A stretch of DNA of 44,109 nucleotides from an uncultured delta proteobacterium (lineage in GTDB: Bacteria > Desulfobacterota > Desulfobulbia > Desulfobulbales > Desulfocapsaceae): assembly GCA_903875445.1 (NCBI GenBank), contig CAIQWD010000070.1:1-44109 (forward strand), written 5' to 3'. The translations under genes were made by a program, and so were the position numbers. Positions 1 to 8,939 of the stretch are shown here, piece by piece. The stretch's first letter is position 1, and the number at the start of each line of letters is the position of its first letter. The notes beneath the pieces are model-generated. The model was given only the letters and a program-made list of their open reading frames with translations, searched no databases and was not told the DNA's origin.

Positions 1-112
1 TCAGCAATCAGATGGGAAAATAAAAAGGAGGGGAATGCAGGATTTCAGAAAAAAAGAGATGGCGCAGGTGGCTCAGTTTTCGTTAGCAGAGGTGGTTCAA
101 TTTTGATTAGCG
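1..112. mobile_element. End of an IS21-like insertion sequence
   Basis: Two imperfect direct repeats, positions 67-87 and 91-111, share GGTGG-TCA-TTTT--TTAGC with a 24-bp period. Multiple short terminal repeats of this sort are typical of IS21-family ends (family knowledge). The repeats lie exactly where the reading frame of the PAS gene on the minus strand is cut off, which supports an insertion boundary. Positions 1-60 contain no recognisable transposase segment. The rest of the element would lie to the left of the window. Confidence 0.5.
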
Positions 113-268
113 TTGAAGATAAAAGAAATGATTGGCTTTTAAAACTGTCAAATCCCTGTCAAGAACAATCAAAGGCTGACGAATCGCCCCCATGATATTG
201 AAAAAAACTCCAACAAAGGGATGTGTATTGGCTGCACTTTTTTCAATAATGTCGCTTTGAATTTCCAT
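107..268 (-). pseudogene. PAS-domain protein, 5' fragment truncated by IS end
   Basis: The frame starts at 268 after a strong AAGGAG site and runs 53 residues. Residues 26-46 (MGAIRQPLIVLDRDLTVLKA) look like the start of a PAS sensor domain as found in signalling histidine kinases and chemotaxis-type regulators (…PLLVLD.DLRV..AN.SFY…). The frame then enters the terminal repeats of the IS21-like element and stops. A normal PAS kinase would continue for several hundred residues, so this is a 5' remnant. Whether the intact protein signalled to the sigma-54 activator inferred for this window cannot be told. Confidence 0.55.
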
Positions 269-472
269 AGTTACAGCTCCTTAACCAAACAGGGACTCAA
301 CTGGATCGTAGTTTCCCGAGGCTTCCAAAGAGAAACCCTGGTTGAATTAAAAATGATCGTTGTAATGCGTTGAATCTTGCCAGGTTGCACCGTCCGGGAA
401 ACTGCTGCGGTTTATATACCGATTATGGCAGATGAGGACGGTATACCCTGCAAAGGAAAGCGTGGACTAAGT

Positions 473-503
473 GGTCATGTTTGACCATTGTGCAAATATA
501 ACC
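473..503 (+). promoter_or_regulatory. Tandem palindromic operator, site 1 (enhancer-like)
   Basis: Two 14-bp sites, GGTCATGTTTGACC (473-486) and GTGCAAATATAACC (490-503), are separated by ATT. They match the consensus GGTCATATATGACC seen at four other places. A sigma-54 promoter starts at 607, 104 positions downstream. Inferred role: binding site for a sigma-54 enhancer-binding protein acting on the Thr-tail protein genes. The rest of 269-472 and 633-847 holds no gene that I can support. Positions 700-720 resemble a tRNA T-arm, but no matching acceptor strand is present. Confidence 0.8.
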
Positions 504-606
504 ACTTCCATGTGGCTTGCCAAGTAATTTGCAATAGCTGGGTGTTTGCGAATATTATTAGACATATCGATACATTGTATGTCATTAGGTTAAGCGTTAG
601 CGGTCC

Positions 607-622
607 TGGCACCGAAAATGCA
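607..622 (+). promoter_or_regulatory. Sigma-54 promoter (-24/-12)
   Basis: TGGCACCGAAAATGCA has GG and GC at the exact sigma-54 spacing (consensus TGGCACG-N4-TTGCW). Transcription would start near 632 and give a leader of about 215 nt before the lipoprotein gene at 848. It lies 104 positions from operator site 1, the same geometry as the other four modules. Confidence 0.75.
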
Positions 623-847
623 ATACCAAGAGCGGTGGTCGCCAAGTCCGATACGTTTTTCACCAAATCAAACAATCTCTTCAGTCAAAAGGAAGTATTG
701 GTTCGAATCCGACTGTCAGAATTTTTTGAATAAGAAAACTTACTTTCTTTCTTTTCTTCTGATCTCTGATCTTAGTTGTATATGCGCCATACTAAAAAGG
801 TAACTAACCGTTTTTTCGCAACACGTTTGCAGAGAGGAACAACTAAA

Positions 848-1039
848 ATGGAAAAGAGCAAAATTTTCATCCCCTACGTAGTCCTTTTTTTGATGATCGC
901 CACTTTTTCCGCCTGTGGCTCGAAAGCCAAAAAAGAAGGCTCGGGAGAAATGATTCAACAAACACAACAAACCACGACAACCACTGAAAGGCCGATGGTC
1001 AAAGAGACTACCACTACAACCACCACCAAAACTCCATAA
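848..1039 (+). CDS. Small Thr-rich lipoprotein
   Basis: A 63-residue protein with a basic N-terminus, a hydrophobic segment and a lipobox ending in FSAC (Cys about residue 23), so it is predicted to be lipid-anchored. The mature part ends in a Thr-rich tail (KETTTTTTTKTP). The same kind of tail ends the two exported proteins that follow at 1117 and 1578, so the three probably act together in the envelope. The start at 848 follows a GAGAGGAAC site. It is the first gene after the sigma-54 promoter at 607. No family is recognised and the function is unknown. Confidence 0.7.
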   Translation: MEKSKIFIPYVVLFLMIATFSACGSKAKKEGSGEMIQQTQQTTTTTERPMVKETTTTTTTKTP

Positions 1040-1116
1040 TTCCTGGAGCAGGTTGAAAGTTCGCTAAAAAATCGCAGTTTACGTCCCATGTATTTAAATT
1101 CTAATAGGAGAACATT

Positions 1117-1509
1117 ATGAAAAAATTAAGTTTATTCGCATTCGCATTGACTCTATTGGTTGCACCGGTCTGCTCGTTTGCCCAACAGAACCAAATGACC
1201 GTCACAAAAACGGAAACCGCCGGGACGATCAGCGAGGTCAACCCCGATACCCTGGTGATCCACTCCGAATCCAGCCCAAACCCAGTGGTGTACACCTACA
1301 CCAACAAAACCAATTATATTAATGAAAGAGGTGAGCCGGTCTCCATGGAGACAGTTAAATCCGGTCTGCCGGTGACGGTTTATTACACCAGCAATGGCAC
1401 TCAAATGACCGCTGAAAAAGTGCTGGTTCATGAAACCAAGACCACAACATCGCAAAAACCGATGATCGAGGAACAAAAGACCACCACAACCACCACCAAA
1501 ACTCTATAA
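1117..1509 (+). CDS. Exported Thr-tail protein, copy 1
   Basis: 130 residues with a Sec signal peptide (MKKLSLFAFALTLLVAPVCSFAQQ, likely cut after SFA). The mature domain is small and beta-rich, with TETAGTISEVNPDTLVI and a YTYTNKTNYINE segment, followed by a Thr-rich C-terminal tail (TTTTTTKTL). It may be a small periplasmic beta-barrel-like domain, but I do not recognise a named family. It is about 85 percent identical to the next gene, with similar upstream sequence, so the pair arose by tandem duplication. The ribosome site is AGGAGAAC. Confidence 0.75.
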   Translation: MKKLSLFAFALTLLVAPVCSFAQQNQMTVTKTETAGTISEVNPDTLVIHSESSPNPVVYTYTNKTNYINERGEPVSMETVKSGLPVTVYYTSNGTQMTAEKVLVHETKTTTSQKPMIEEQKTTTTTTKTL

Positions 1510-1577
1510 TTTCTGGAGCACGATCAGAGTTCGGTAAAGAATCATCCCATGTATTTTATTCCGAAAAGGAGCACATT

Positions 1578-2021
1578 ATGAAAAAATTGAGTTTATTCGC
1601 ATTCGCTTTGACTATTCTGATCACACCGATCGGCTTGTATGCCCAACAGAGCCAAATGACTGTTACAAGGACGGAAACCGCAGGGACAATCAGCGAGGTC
1701 AACCCCGATACCCTCGTGATCCGCTCCGAATCCAGCCCAAACCCGGTGGTATACACCTACACCAACAAAACCAACTATATTAATGAAAAAGGTGAGCCGG
1801 TCTCCATGGAGACCGTTAGATCCGGTCTGCCGGTGACGGTTTATTACACCCGCAATGGCAATCAAATGACCGCTGAAAAAGTGCTGGTTCATGAAACCAC
1901 GACTACAACATCGGAAAAACCGATGATCGAAGAGAAAAAGGTTACCACTACAACATCTGGAAACCCTATCTTCGGACAGAAACAAACCACCACTACGACG
2001 ACCACCTCCAAGACCAACTAG
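1578..2021 (+). CDS. Exported Thr-tail protein, copy 2
   Basis: 147 residues, a paralogue of the preceding gene. The signal peptide MKKLSLFAFALTILITPIGL is followed by the same TAGTISEVNPDTLVI domain. It differs mainly in a longer C-terminal tail, which contains an extra KVTTTTSGNPIFGQK unit before the terminal Thr run. The ribosome site AAAAGGAGCACATT precedes the start. A rho-independent terminator at 2052 closes the group, so it is the last gene of the sigma-54 transcript unless there is read-through into the PTS genes. Confidence 0.75.
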   Translation: MKKLSLFAFALTILITPIGLYAQQSQMTVTRTETAGTISEVNPDTLVIRSESSPNPVVYTYTNKTNYINEKGEPVSMETVRSGLPVTVYYTRNGNQMTAEKVLVHETTTTTSEKPMIEEKKVTTTTSGNPIFGQKQTTTTTTTSKTN

Positions 2022-2051
2022 TTGGTGAGAAGAATTTTATAAAAATTCAGC

Positions 2052-2089
2052 AATATCCCATATGGCATAGTCCTGTGGGATATTTTTTT
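2052..2089 (+). terminator. Rho-independent terminator
   Basis: Inverted repeat AATATCCCA (2052-2060) and TGGGATATT (2076-2084) followed by a T run to 2089. It separates the Thr-tail genes from the PTS genes, which therefore probably have another promoter between 2090 and 2160. None is obvious there. Confidence 0.8.
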
Positions 2090-2160
2090 ATGGCAGCTCC
2101 GGCATTTTCAGGACACTCTTCTTTATTCAGTTATTGAAGCAGCAAAAAAGGAGTTGATAA

Positions 2161-4710
2161 ATGACTACAATCCCGTCGAGATTGGATATCATAGCCCCGC
2201 TCTCAGGAGTTCTCGTCCCGCTTTCAAGCGTCCCGGATCCCGTCTTTGCAGAGAAGATGGTCGGCGATGGTGTCTCACTCGATCCAACCTCGGCTCTGTT
2301 GCTCGCACCCGTAGCAGGAGTAGTGACACTCCTCCACACTGCCAATCATGCACTGACTATTACTACCAGCAGTGGCATTGAGGTCCTGGTACATATCGGT
2401 ATCGATTCCGTTATGCTCAAGGGCGAGGGCTTCACAGCCAAGGTCAAGCAAGGGGAATCGGTACAGGTTGGCCAGCCGCTCATTGCCTTCGATGCCGATC
2501 TGATTGCCTGCAAGGCTCGCAGCCTGCTTACTCAGATTCTCATCGCCAATGGTGAGAAGGTTTTGAACATGACGCCTAGTAGCGGCCTGGTACAGGCGGG
2601 TAAAAGTATCATCCTCAGCCTTGAGCTGGCAGAGGATGTACCTAAGAAAAACGCGACGCATGCTGAAGAAAGCGGCGCCGTTTTTTCCGATCCGGTGATA
2701 CTCCCCAACCCGGCTGGTCTCCATGCCCGGCCCGCCGCAATTCTTGCGACACAAGCAAAGAAATTCAAATCCGAGATCCGACTGGTCCGCGGTGACGACA
2801 CAGCCAATGCCAAATCGCTGGTTGCGATCATGGGTCTATCGACCCGGCAGCATGACGAAATCAGAGTGAAGGCCTGGGGCAGTGATGCCGGCGAGGCCGC
2901 TGCCGTACTCGCAAGGATGCTTGCCGATGGCTGTGGCGAAAAACCGGGAGAGGCTGGAACCACCGCATCTGCCGATGTTTTGCCGCCACGCGCTGAGCCA
3001 ACAGATGCGGGCGAACTATCAGGAGTATCCGCCTCCCCGGGCCTTGCGGTCGGTCGGGTTGTGCAGTTCCGCCGGGAAGTGATTGATGTACTGGAATCCG
3101 GTGAGGGTGCCCAACAGGAAAACGCCAAGCTGGATGTCGCATTACACGAAGCACAGGGGCAAATCGAGGCGCTCAAGGGTCAGCTCGCCGATGCTTCCAA
3201 GGCAAAAATCCTTGATGCCCACCAGGAAATGCTGGAAGACCCCGATCTCCTCGACCTCGCAAGAAAAGGTGTGAGTGATAACAAAAGTGCCGCTTTCGCC
3301 TGGCGTGCAGCGTTCACTTTCCATGCCGACCAGCTCCAAGAACTCGACAATTCACTGCTGCGTGAACGGGCAAACGACATCCGCGATGTCGGACGCCGAG
3401 TATTGTCGCTGCTTGCCGGTGTGAAACAGGGCCAAATCGAAACCCCGGAAGGTTCGATCCTCATTGCCGAGGAACTGTCCGCTTCCGACACGACCTCGCT
3501 CGACCGCAGCAAGGTTCTTGGTTTCTGCACCACCAGTGGTGGTCCCACCGGACACGTTGCCATCCTTGCCCGATCGCTCGGCATCCCCGCCATATGCGGC
3601 ATCGATCATGCCGCGCTCTCCTTAGAAACCGGCGCACTCGTTATACTCGACGGCGGCAAGGGCACGCTGCGCATGCATCCAAGCGATGATGAGCTTGCCC
3701 GGTCACAAGAACGTATGGCCGGTCAGACCGCCAGACGCGAGAGGGAAAAGGCCGCAGCCGGTGAACCTGCCGTCACCACCGACGGTCATCGCATCGAGGT
3801 TGTTGCCAATGTGCGTAATGCCGAAGAAGCCCGCGAGGCCCTGGCCCTCGGCGGCGAGGGCGTGGGTCTGCTCCGGTCCGAATTCCTTTTCCTGGGCCGT
3901 GACACCGCACCGACCGAGGAAGAACAGGCCAGTGCTTACAAAGACGTAGCCGAAGTCCTTGGCCGGGATCGCCCCCTGGTCATCCGCACACTCGATGTCG
4001 GCGGCGACAAACCCCTGTCCTATCTGCCCCTGCCAAAGGAAGAAAATCCCTTCCTCGGCCTTCGCGGAGTACGTGTCAGCCTCGACCGGCCCGACCTTTT
4101 CCGCATTCAGCTGCGGGCTATCCTGCAGGCGGCACCGCTCGGCAATTTGCATATCATGTTCCCCATGATCGCAACACTTGATGAATTGCGTAGGGCAAAA
4201 CAGATCCTCGCCGAGGAGCAGGAAACAAGCGGCCAGAGCGCCAAGGTTGGAATCATGATCGAAGTTCCCGCAGCCGCGGTCATGGCCGATCTTTTTGCCC
4301 GTGAAGCCGACTTCTTCTCCATCGGCACCAATGATCTGACCCAGTACACCCTTGCCATGGATAGGGGGCACCCAAAACTTGCCAAACAGGCCGACGCCTT
4401 GCATCCGGCAGTGCTGAGCCTTATCCGCATGACGGTTGAAGCTGCTCACCGACACAAGAAATGGGTCGGCATATGCGGCGGTATCGCCTCCGACGTGTTG
4501 GCTGTCCCGGTATTGATTGGCCTCGGTGTCGATGAACTCTCGGTTTCCGTGCCTGCCATTCCGTCCGTTAAGGCAGTGGTCTGCCGCTTGGCCATGGGCG
4601 AGTGCCGGACACTCGCCCAAGAGGTGTTGCAGATGGCTACGGCTTCCGAAGTGCGACTGCGCCTGGCATCGTTTGCCGATCAGCTTATTAAGGGAGAGAG
4701 CAATGTTTAA
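2161..4710 (+). CDS. nagF: PTS EIIA-HPr-EI fusion phosphotransferase (NagF-like)
   Basis: An 849-residue multidomain phosphoenolpyruvate-protein phosphotransferase. Residues 1-150 are an EIIA-Glc type domain with the two active-site histidines H63 and H78 (VHIGID). Residues 175-260 are HPr with GLHARPA (H188). Residues 285-849 are enzyme I with the phospho-histidine in [11 protein letters not shown] (H465) and the PEP-binding barrel. The whole phosphate relay from PEP to EIIB is thus in one cytosolic chain. EIIA-HPr-EI order is typical of NagF in GlcNAc uptake systems. The ribosome site AAGGAG decides the start. The stop overlaps the EIIC start by 8 nt, which implies coupling. The sugar is inferred, glucose or GlcNAc. 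Confidence 0.9.
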   Translation: MTTIPSRLDIIAPLSGVLVPLSSVPDPVFAEKMVGDGVSLDPTSALLLAPVAGVVTLLHTANHALTITTSSGIEVLVHIGIDSVMLKGEGFTAKVKQGESVQVGQPLIAFDADLIACKARSLLTQILIANGEKVLNMTPSSGLVQAGKSIILSLELAEDVPKKNATHAEESGAVFSDPVILPNPAGLHARPAAILATQAKKFKSEIRLVRGDDTANAKSLVAIMGLSTRQHDEIRVKAWGSDAGEAAAVLARMLADGCGEKPGEAGTTASADVLPPRAEPTDAGELSGVSASPGLAVGRVVQFRREVIDVLESGEGAQQENAKLDVALHEAQGQIEALKGQLADASKAKILDAHQEMLEDPDLLDLARKGVSDNKSAAFAWRAAFTFHADQLQELDNSLLRERANDIRDVGRRVLSLLAGVKQGQIETPEGSILIAEELSASDTTSLDRSKVLGFCTTSGGPTGHVAILARSLGIPAICGIDHAALSLETGALVILDGGKGTLRMHPSDDELARSQERMAGQTARREREKAAAGEPAVTTDGHRIEVVANVRNAEEAREALALGGEGVGLLRSEFLFLGRDTAPTEEEQASAYKDVAEVLGRDRPLVIRTLDVGGDKPLSYLPLPKEENPFLGLRGVRVSLDRPDLFRIQLRAILQAAPLGNLHIMFPMIATLDELRRAKQILAEEQETSGQSAKVGIMIEVPAAAVMADLFAREADFFSIGTNDLTQYTLAMDRGHPKLAKQADALHPAVLSLIRMTVEAAHRHKKWVGICGGIASDVLAVPVLIGLGVDELSVSVPAIPSVKAVVCRLAMGECRTLAQEVLQMATASEVRLRLASFADQLIKGESNV

Positions 4711-6490
4711 ATATGCATTTGCATTTTTGCAAAAAATCGGAAAATCCTTGATGCTGCCGGTTGCCGTCCTCCCGGTCGCAGGTCTCCTTCTCGGTATTGG
4801 CGCGGCCAACTTCGAATGGATGCCGGCGCTGCTTTCCGGACTGATGAAAAATTCCGGCGACGTAATATTCGGTAATCTGCCGCTGATATTTGCCATCGGG
4901 GTTGCTGTCGGTTTCACTGAAAACGACGGGGTCTCGGCCATCGCCGCTACCATCGGCTATATGGTGATGCTGGCAACCATGGGCGTCATGGCCGGGGTGT
5001 GGAAGGTCGAACCGGTAATGATTATGGGTATCAAATCGATGCAGACCGGCGTGTTCGGCGGCATCCTCGCCGGCGGCCTGGCTGCGGCGATGTTCAACCG
5101 CTTTTACCGGATCTCGCTGCCGCCCTACCTTGGCTTTTTTGCCGGCAAGCGCTTTGTGCCGATCATCACCGCAATTGCGGCAATCGTCCTGGGCGTGGTG
5201 CTCTCCGTCATCTGGCCGCCTGTCCAGAATGGTATCAACATGTTTTCGCACTGGGCGGCGGTTGGTGATCCGCGTATGGCCGCGACCGTCTATGGCTTTG
5301 TTGAACGGCTACTGATCCCCTTCGGCCTGCACCACATCTGGAATGTGCCCTTTTTCTTTGAAATGGGAGCCTTCACCGACGCAACCGGCACCGTGGTTCA
5401 CGGCGACATCAACCGCTTCTTTGCCGGCGACCCGACTGCCGGGATCCTCGCCGGGGCATTCCTCTTTAAGATGTTCGGCCTGCCCGCCGCCGCCATCGCC
5501 ATGTGGCAAAGTGCCAAACCGGAAAACAAGGTGGCGGTCGGCGGCATCATGCTTTCCGCCGCCCTCACCTCCTTTCTGACCGGCATCACTGAACCGATCG
5601 AGTTTTCCTTTTTGTTTTTGGCACCGGCGCTGTACTTCATCCACGCTGTACTCGCTGCATCGACCCAGTTTGTTGCCAACACCCTGGGCATGCATATGGG
5701 CTTCACCTTCTCGCAGGGCGGCATTGACTTCGTCGTTTTTAACGTTCTTGGCAAATTTTCCCAAAAGTGGTGGCTTGTGCTGGTGATCGGCCCGATCTAT
5801 TCGTTGATTTACTACAGTGTTTTCCGTACTGCGATACACTGGCTTAACCTCAAAACCCCCGGTCGCGAGGATGAAACCGTCACTGGAAATGCAGGCGTCA
5901 CGACCACTGGCGGTCGTTCTCTCGAATTGGTGCTGGCCTTCGGCGGACGGAGGAACATTACCAACCTCGACGCCTGTATTACCCGCCTGCGCGTGGTGGT
6001 AAAAGACGCCGGCAGCGTCAATCAAGCCAGGCTCAAGGCCATGGGCGCAGCCGGTGTCATGGTGGTCGGCAACAGTATTCAGGCGATCTTCGGCACACCC
6101 TCGGAAAACATGAAGACCGACATGGAAGAGTATCTTAAGACCGCCGGTCCTGAAGCGGATGGCGGTCGAATGCCGGCATCGACTCTGGACGTCGATAATG
6201 GCACGGGCGTTTCCTCGGAAACGGTGACTATCGAAGCACAGGTGCGCGAAGCTGCAGAGCAGATGCTTTTGGCCTTGGGAGGCCGCGGCAATCTTCGAAA
6301 AATTGAAGCTGTCGCCTTCACCCGCCTGCGCGTGGAACTTGCCGACGCAGCCAAGTTTGACGAGGAGGGAGTTAAAATGGCCGGTGTGGCGGCGGTGATG
6401 CAGGTCGCGCCTGACGTGTTACACCTTATCATCGGCGATAAGGCTGGTCAGTTCGCTCAGGTTATGCAATCCCCGCTATTCCGACCATGA
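4703..6490 (+). CDS. nagE: PTS glucose/N-acetylglucosamine EIICB with second EIIB-like domain
   Basis: 595 residues. Residues 1-380 form the membrane EIIC channel with the signature GITEPIE (294-300). Residues 405-480 are an EIIB domain with catalytic Cys425 (LDACITRLR). Residues 515-595 are a second EIIB-like domain in which the Cys is replaced by Ala538 (EAVAFTRLR), so it cannot carry the phosphoryl group in the usual way. The start at 4703 follows AGGGAGAGAG and overlaps the nagF stop. It accepts phosphate from the fused EIIA and imports the sugar as the 6-phosphate. NagE or PtsG specificity cannot be settled by eye. The 3' end overlaps the convergent cls gene by 29 bp. Confidence 0.88.
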   Translation: MFKYAFAFLQKIGKSLMLPVAVLPVAGLLLGIGAANFEWMPALLSGLMKNSGDVIFGNLPLIFAIGVAVGFTENDGVSAIAATIGYMVMLATMGVMAGVWKVEPVMIMGIKSMQTGVFGGILAGGLAAAMFNRFYRISLPPYLGFFAGKRFVPIITAIAAIVLGVVLSVIWPPVQNGINMFSHWAAVGDPRMAATVYGFVERLLIPFGLHHIWNVPFFFEMGAFTDATGTVVHGDINRFFAGDPTAGILAGAFLFKMFGLPAAAIAMWQSAKPENKVAVGGIMLSAALTSFLTGITEPIEFSFLFLAPALYFIHAVLAASTQFVANTLGMHMGFTFSQGGIDFVVFNVLGKFSQKWWLVLVIGPIYSLIYYSVFRTAIHWLNLKTPGREDETVTGNAGVTTTGGRSLELVLAFGGRRNITNLDACITRLRVVVKDAGSVNQARLKAMGAAGVMVVGNSIQAIFGTPSENMKTDMEEYLKTAGPEADGGRMPASTLDVDNGTGVSSETVTIEAQVREAAEQMLLALGGRGNLRKIEAVAFTRLRVELADAAKFDEEGVKMAGVAAVMQVAPDVLHLIIGDKAGQFAQVMQSPLFRP

Positions 6491-7616
6491 ATCGTATCAA
6501 CCCGTAACTGAGCCAGCACACCAGACGCAGCGTGATTGGCTGCAATTTCCAGTTATTCTCAAAAATTCGCCTCGCTCCCGCCTTGATAGCCTGCTCCAGG
6601 CTGTCCCTTAACGCTGTGGCAAAGTTCTTATCATCAACAACGATATTTGCCTCAAGGGCGAGCAACAGACTGAAAGGGTCGAGATTCGAGGAGCCAACCG
6701 TCGCCCAATGGTTATCGATTACCGCGACTTTGGCGTGCAGAATGCTCTGGTGATATTCATAGATCTCGATCCCGGCGTCGAGGAAGCTGCCGAAGAGAGC
6801 CCGCGAGGCATAATGAGCCAATCGATGCTCCATTTTCCCCTGCAACAGCAAAACCACCCGGACTCCACGACCGGCGGCAGCAAAAAGAGCATGACGAAAA
6901 TTCAGCCCAGGTAAAAAATAGGCATTTGCCACGATAATTTCGCTTTGCGCCTGTTCAATTGCCTGCAAATAGGCATCTTCAATATCGCGGCGATGACGGA
7001 AGTTATCTCGTACAAGAAAGGTCGATCGCATATCTCCCGCAGATTCCAGCCGAGGAGCTTGCCTTTTTTTGTCCCGGTGCCAATCAAACCGCAAGCGGCG
7101 CAACCAGACCACCCGTAACCACAGTCTACGGGTTGAAGCATAGATTTTTTTTACCAACGGCCCTTCCACACTTACCGCATAGTCATAGCGCGGCGATGCC
7201 TGACCAGGCATATCCAAATCATCAATGATATTCAGGCCGCCAACAAAGGCGAGACTCTGGTCTATTACCACAATTTTTCGGTGTAAGCGCCGCAGCCGCC
7301 TGCGTCGCAGTGTCCAAGGCGATATCTTGGGCCGGAACTTCAGTACCATGACCCCTGCCTCTTTCAGGTAATCAATCATGATTTTCGGCAAACTGTTCGA
7401 CCCGAAGCCATCAATCAGCAGATGTGTTGTTACCCCACGTAAGGCCGCTCGCCTGAGAGCTTCGGCGATGCGTCGTCCGGTATGATCATTCTCGAAAATA
7501 TAGGTTTCAAGGTAGATATCAAACACCGCTCGGTCGAGAGCCGCTTCAAGCGCCGGAAAATACGCATCGCCGTTATGCAACAGGGTGATCCGGTTGCCTG
7601 AATTCATTTTGGTCAC
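6462..7616 (-). CDS. clsB: Cardiolipin synthase / phospholipase D family
   Basis: About 384 residues from the GTG at 7616 (an ATG at 7607 is also possible, and the open frame continues to 7796). Two HKD motifs are intact: HRKIVVID with GGLN, and HAKVAVID with GSSNLD. These are the paired half-sites of PLD-type phosphatidyltransferases. The gene lacks the N-terminal membrane helices of ClsA, so ClsB is the closest match. The expected role is making cardiolipin at the inner membrane. It stands alone on the minus strand, tail-to-tail with the PTS permease and overlapping it by 29 bp. Confidence 0.85.
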   Translation of the reverse strand: MTKMNSGNRITLLHNGDAYFPALEAALDRAVFDIYLETYIFENDHTGRRIAEALRRAALRGVTTHLLIDGFGSNSLPKIMIDYLKEAGVMVLKFRPKISPWTLRRRRLRRLHRKIVVIDQSLAFVGGLNIIDDLDMPGQASPRYDYAVSVEGPLVKKIYASTRRLWLRVVWLRRLRFDWHRDKKRQAPRLESAGDMRSTFLVRDNFRHRRDIEDAYLQAIEQAQSEIIVANAYFLPGLNFRHALFAAAGRGVRVVLLLQGKMEHRLAHYASRALFGSFLDAGIEIYEYHQSILHAKVAVIDNHWATVGSSNLDPFSLLLALEANIVVDDKNFATALRDSLEQAIKAGARRIFENNWKLQPITLRLVCWLSYGLIRFMVGIAGIA

Positions 7617-7702
7617 AGCTGATCCACCTTCACCTTGTTTGCCGATTTTTCGATCAAGTCTCCAGCAGGACAACAAAGAATTATCCAAGATACTCAGCGA
7701 AT

Positions 7703-7757
7703 TATCCTCTATCTGCTTTTCGCTCCATCGGTTATACTCTATTGGAATTATATTGAC
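7703..7757 (+). promoter_or_regulatory. Duplicated promoter-like element, copy A
   Basis: About 35 bp around CTATCTGCTTTTCGCT are repeated at 9481-9537 with only scattered changes. Each copy contains a -10-like hexamer in the same place (TATACT here at 7733, TATGAT in the other). Each lies 135-150 bp upstream of a plus-strand gene: the SpoIIAA-like gene at 7872 here, the NYN gene at 9663 there. A shared promoter or operator is the simplest reading. Copy A also lies in the extended 5' region of clsB. Confidence 0.5.
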
Positions 7758-7871
7758 TATCGAAAGCCTCCAATTAAGGTTTCTGGGGTGATTCAACTTC
7801 TCTGTAAATCATTGGTTTAGGAGGAGTTTACAGAAACCTTAAAATAACCGATTGAGCCACGAGGAGAAGAA

Positions 7872-8240
7872 ATGATGATTGATTATACTCTTGACGAGAC
7901 AAACTCTGTGCTCCACGTTCGTCCAGCAGGACCATTGCAGAAAGAAGATTTTGAAGCACTCTCCCAGGTAGTGGATCCTTTCATCGAACGAAACGGCGGG
8001 CTTAACGGCCTGCTGCTTGAAGTAGCACACTTCCCAGGGTGGACGAATCTGGCAGCGGCCATTCGCCACTTCCGATTCGTGCGTGATCACCACAGGAAGA
8101 TCAAGAAAGTCGCAATTGTCACCGACTCACTTCTCGGTGAGGCTGCCGAGCACATCACATCTCATTTTGTGGCGGCAACGATCAAACATTTCCCCTTCGG
8201 TCATCTGGATGAGGCAAGAACATGGGTGGCCTCGAACTGA
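7872..8240 (+). CDS. SpoIIAA-like (STAS/CRAL-TRIO fold) protein
   Basis: 122 residues resembling the SpoIIAA-like family (PF11964): an N-terminal beta strand pair (LHVRPAGPLQKEDFEAL), a core LLLEVAHFPGW strand, and a C-terminal FPFGHLDEARTWV helix. These small cytosolic proteins are common in environmental bacteria, and their ligand is unknown. A second member lies at 37314. The start at 7872 follows a strong GAGGAG site. It is a single gene followed by an inverted repeat at 8261. Confidence 0.8.
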   Translation: MMIDYTLDETNSVLHVRPAGPLQKEDFEALSQVVDPFIERNGGLNGLLLEVAHFPGWTNLAAAIRHFRFVRDHHRKIKKVAIVTDSLLGEAAEHITSHFVAATIKHFPFGHLDEARTWVASN

Positions 8241-8260
8241 GCACATGGAGACCCAGCAAC

Positions 8261-8305
8261 CACTTTGAATCGTTTTTTAAAAAACATCTCATCTATTCAA
8301 AGGTG
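8261..8305. terminator. Inverted repeat between convergent genes, possible terminator
   Basis: CACTTTGAAT (8261-8270) and ATTCAAAGGTG (8295-8305) form a long stem. The loop contains the perfect palindrome GTTTTTTAAAAAAC. It lies between the SpoIIAA-like gene (plus) and vapC (minus), where a bidirectional terminator would be expected. The stem is AT-rich and the T run is in the loop, so the terminator reading is tentative. Confidence 0.4.
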
Positions 8306-8337
8306 TTTACCATGATTGTTGGTGATCCGGGTGTGAA

Positions 8338-8718
8338 TCATTTAGAAAATTTGGGGAAATACTGTACCATCGGCAAGCCCTGGAAATGATCATCGGACGT
8401 AATCAATTCCGCTTGATAAAACCGGGCCGTGGCATAGATGATCGAATCGGCAAACGATAGGTTATGCTCCATTGAAAAATCCGCGGCGGATAGGGCAATC
8501 GCCGAGGAGAGAGGAACTACCGTGGCCTGTTCGGTCAAGGCTACGGCCTCCAGTGCCAATTGAATGCCTTTTTCCCTTACCACCCATTTGTAAAGCTCAT
8601 ATTGGACCGACGTGGGAACGATCATGGCGGCGATATGGTCGAAATAGGGCTCATAGGAATCACTGAGCGTCCCGCCCGTCAGCCATTCAATCCAGCCGCA
8701 GGTATCTACCAAGACCAT
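8338..8718 (-). CDS. vapC: VapC-type PIN-domain toxin
   Basis: 126 residues with a PIN nuclease fold: MVLVDTCGWIEWL at the N-terminus (first acidic residue), a central Glu in YELYKWV, and the C-terminal acidic cluster SFADSIIYATARF followed by LITSDDHFQ. These acidic residues bind the metal for tRNA or mRNA cleavage in VapC toxins (family knowledge). It follows the antitoxin gene directly, with a TAATG overlap, the standard toxin-antitoxin arrangement. Confidence 0.88.
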   Translation of the reverse strand: MVLVDTCGWIEWLTGGTLSDSYEPYFDHIAAMIVPTSVQYELYKWVVREKGIQLALEAVALTEQATVVPLSSAIALSAADFSMEHNLSFADSIIYATARFYQAELITSDDHFQGLPMVQYFPKFSK

Positions 8719-8939
8719 TACAGATCTCTCTCTTTTCTGTCCCGGTATTCCGAGGGGTCTTTATAGTCGGAAGATGACAGCATCCCTTTGGCATCCTTGA
8801 TTGAGCGCACCGGGATCAATTCGATGATCCTACCCCGCGCCAGGAGCGCAAATCGCTGCCCCGCCTCTATGTTCAAATCATCGCGCAACGCCTTGGGGAT
8901 GGACAATTGAAACTTGCTGGAAAGTTTTGCCTGTAGCAT
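8718..8939 (-). CDS. vapB: VapB-type AbrB-fold antitoxin
   Basis: 73 residues. The N-terminal half (AKLSSKFQLSIPKALRDDL with ARGRIIELIPV) is a SpoVT/AbrB swapped-hairpin DNA-binding domain. The C-terminal half is charged and would wrap the toxin. Such antitoxins neutralise VapC and repress their own operon. The stop overlaps the vapC start, which supports coupled translation. A promoter is expected just upstream in 8940-9000. Confidence 0.85.
   Translation of the reverse strand: MLQAKLSSKFQLSIPKALRDDLNIEAGQRFALLARGRIIELIPVRSIKDAKGMLSSSDYKDPSEYRDRKERDL

Noticed and set aside
373-390. Minus-strand TGGCAAG...GC facing the PAS fragment, a possible second sigma-54 promoter for operator 1
   Set aside because: The gap between GG and GC is one base too long and the offset (91) is outside the range.
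698-722. GGTTCGAATCC with TGTCAGA, like the T-arm and acceptor end of a tRNA
   Set aside because: No complementary acceptor strand (TCTGACA) or anticodon arm lies upstream; at most a fragment left by integration.
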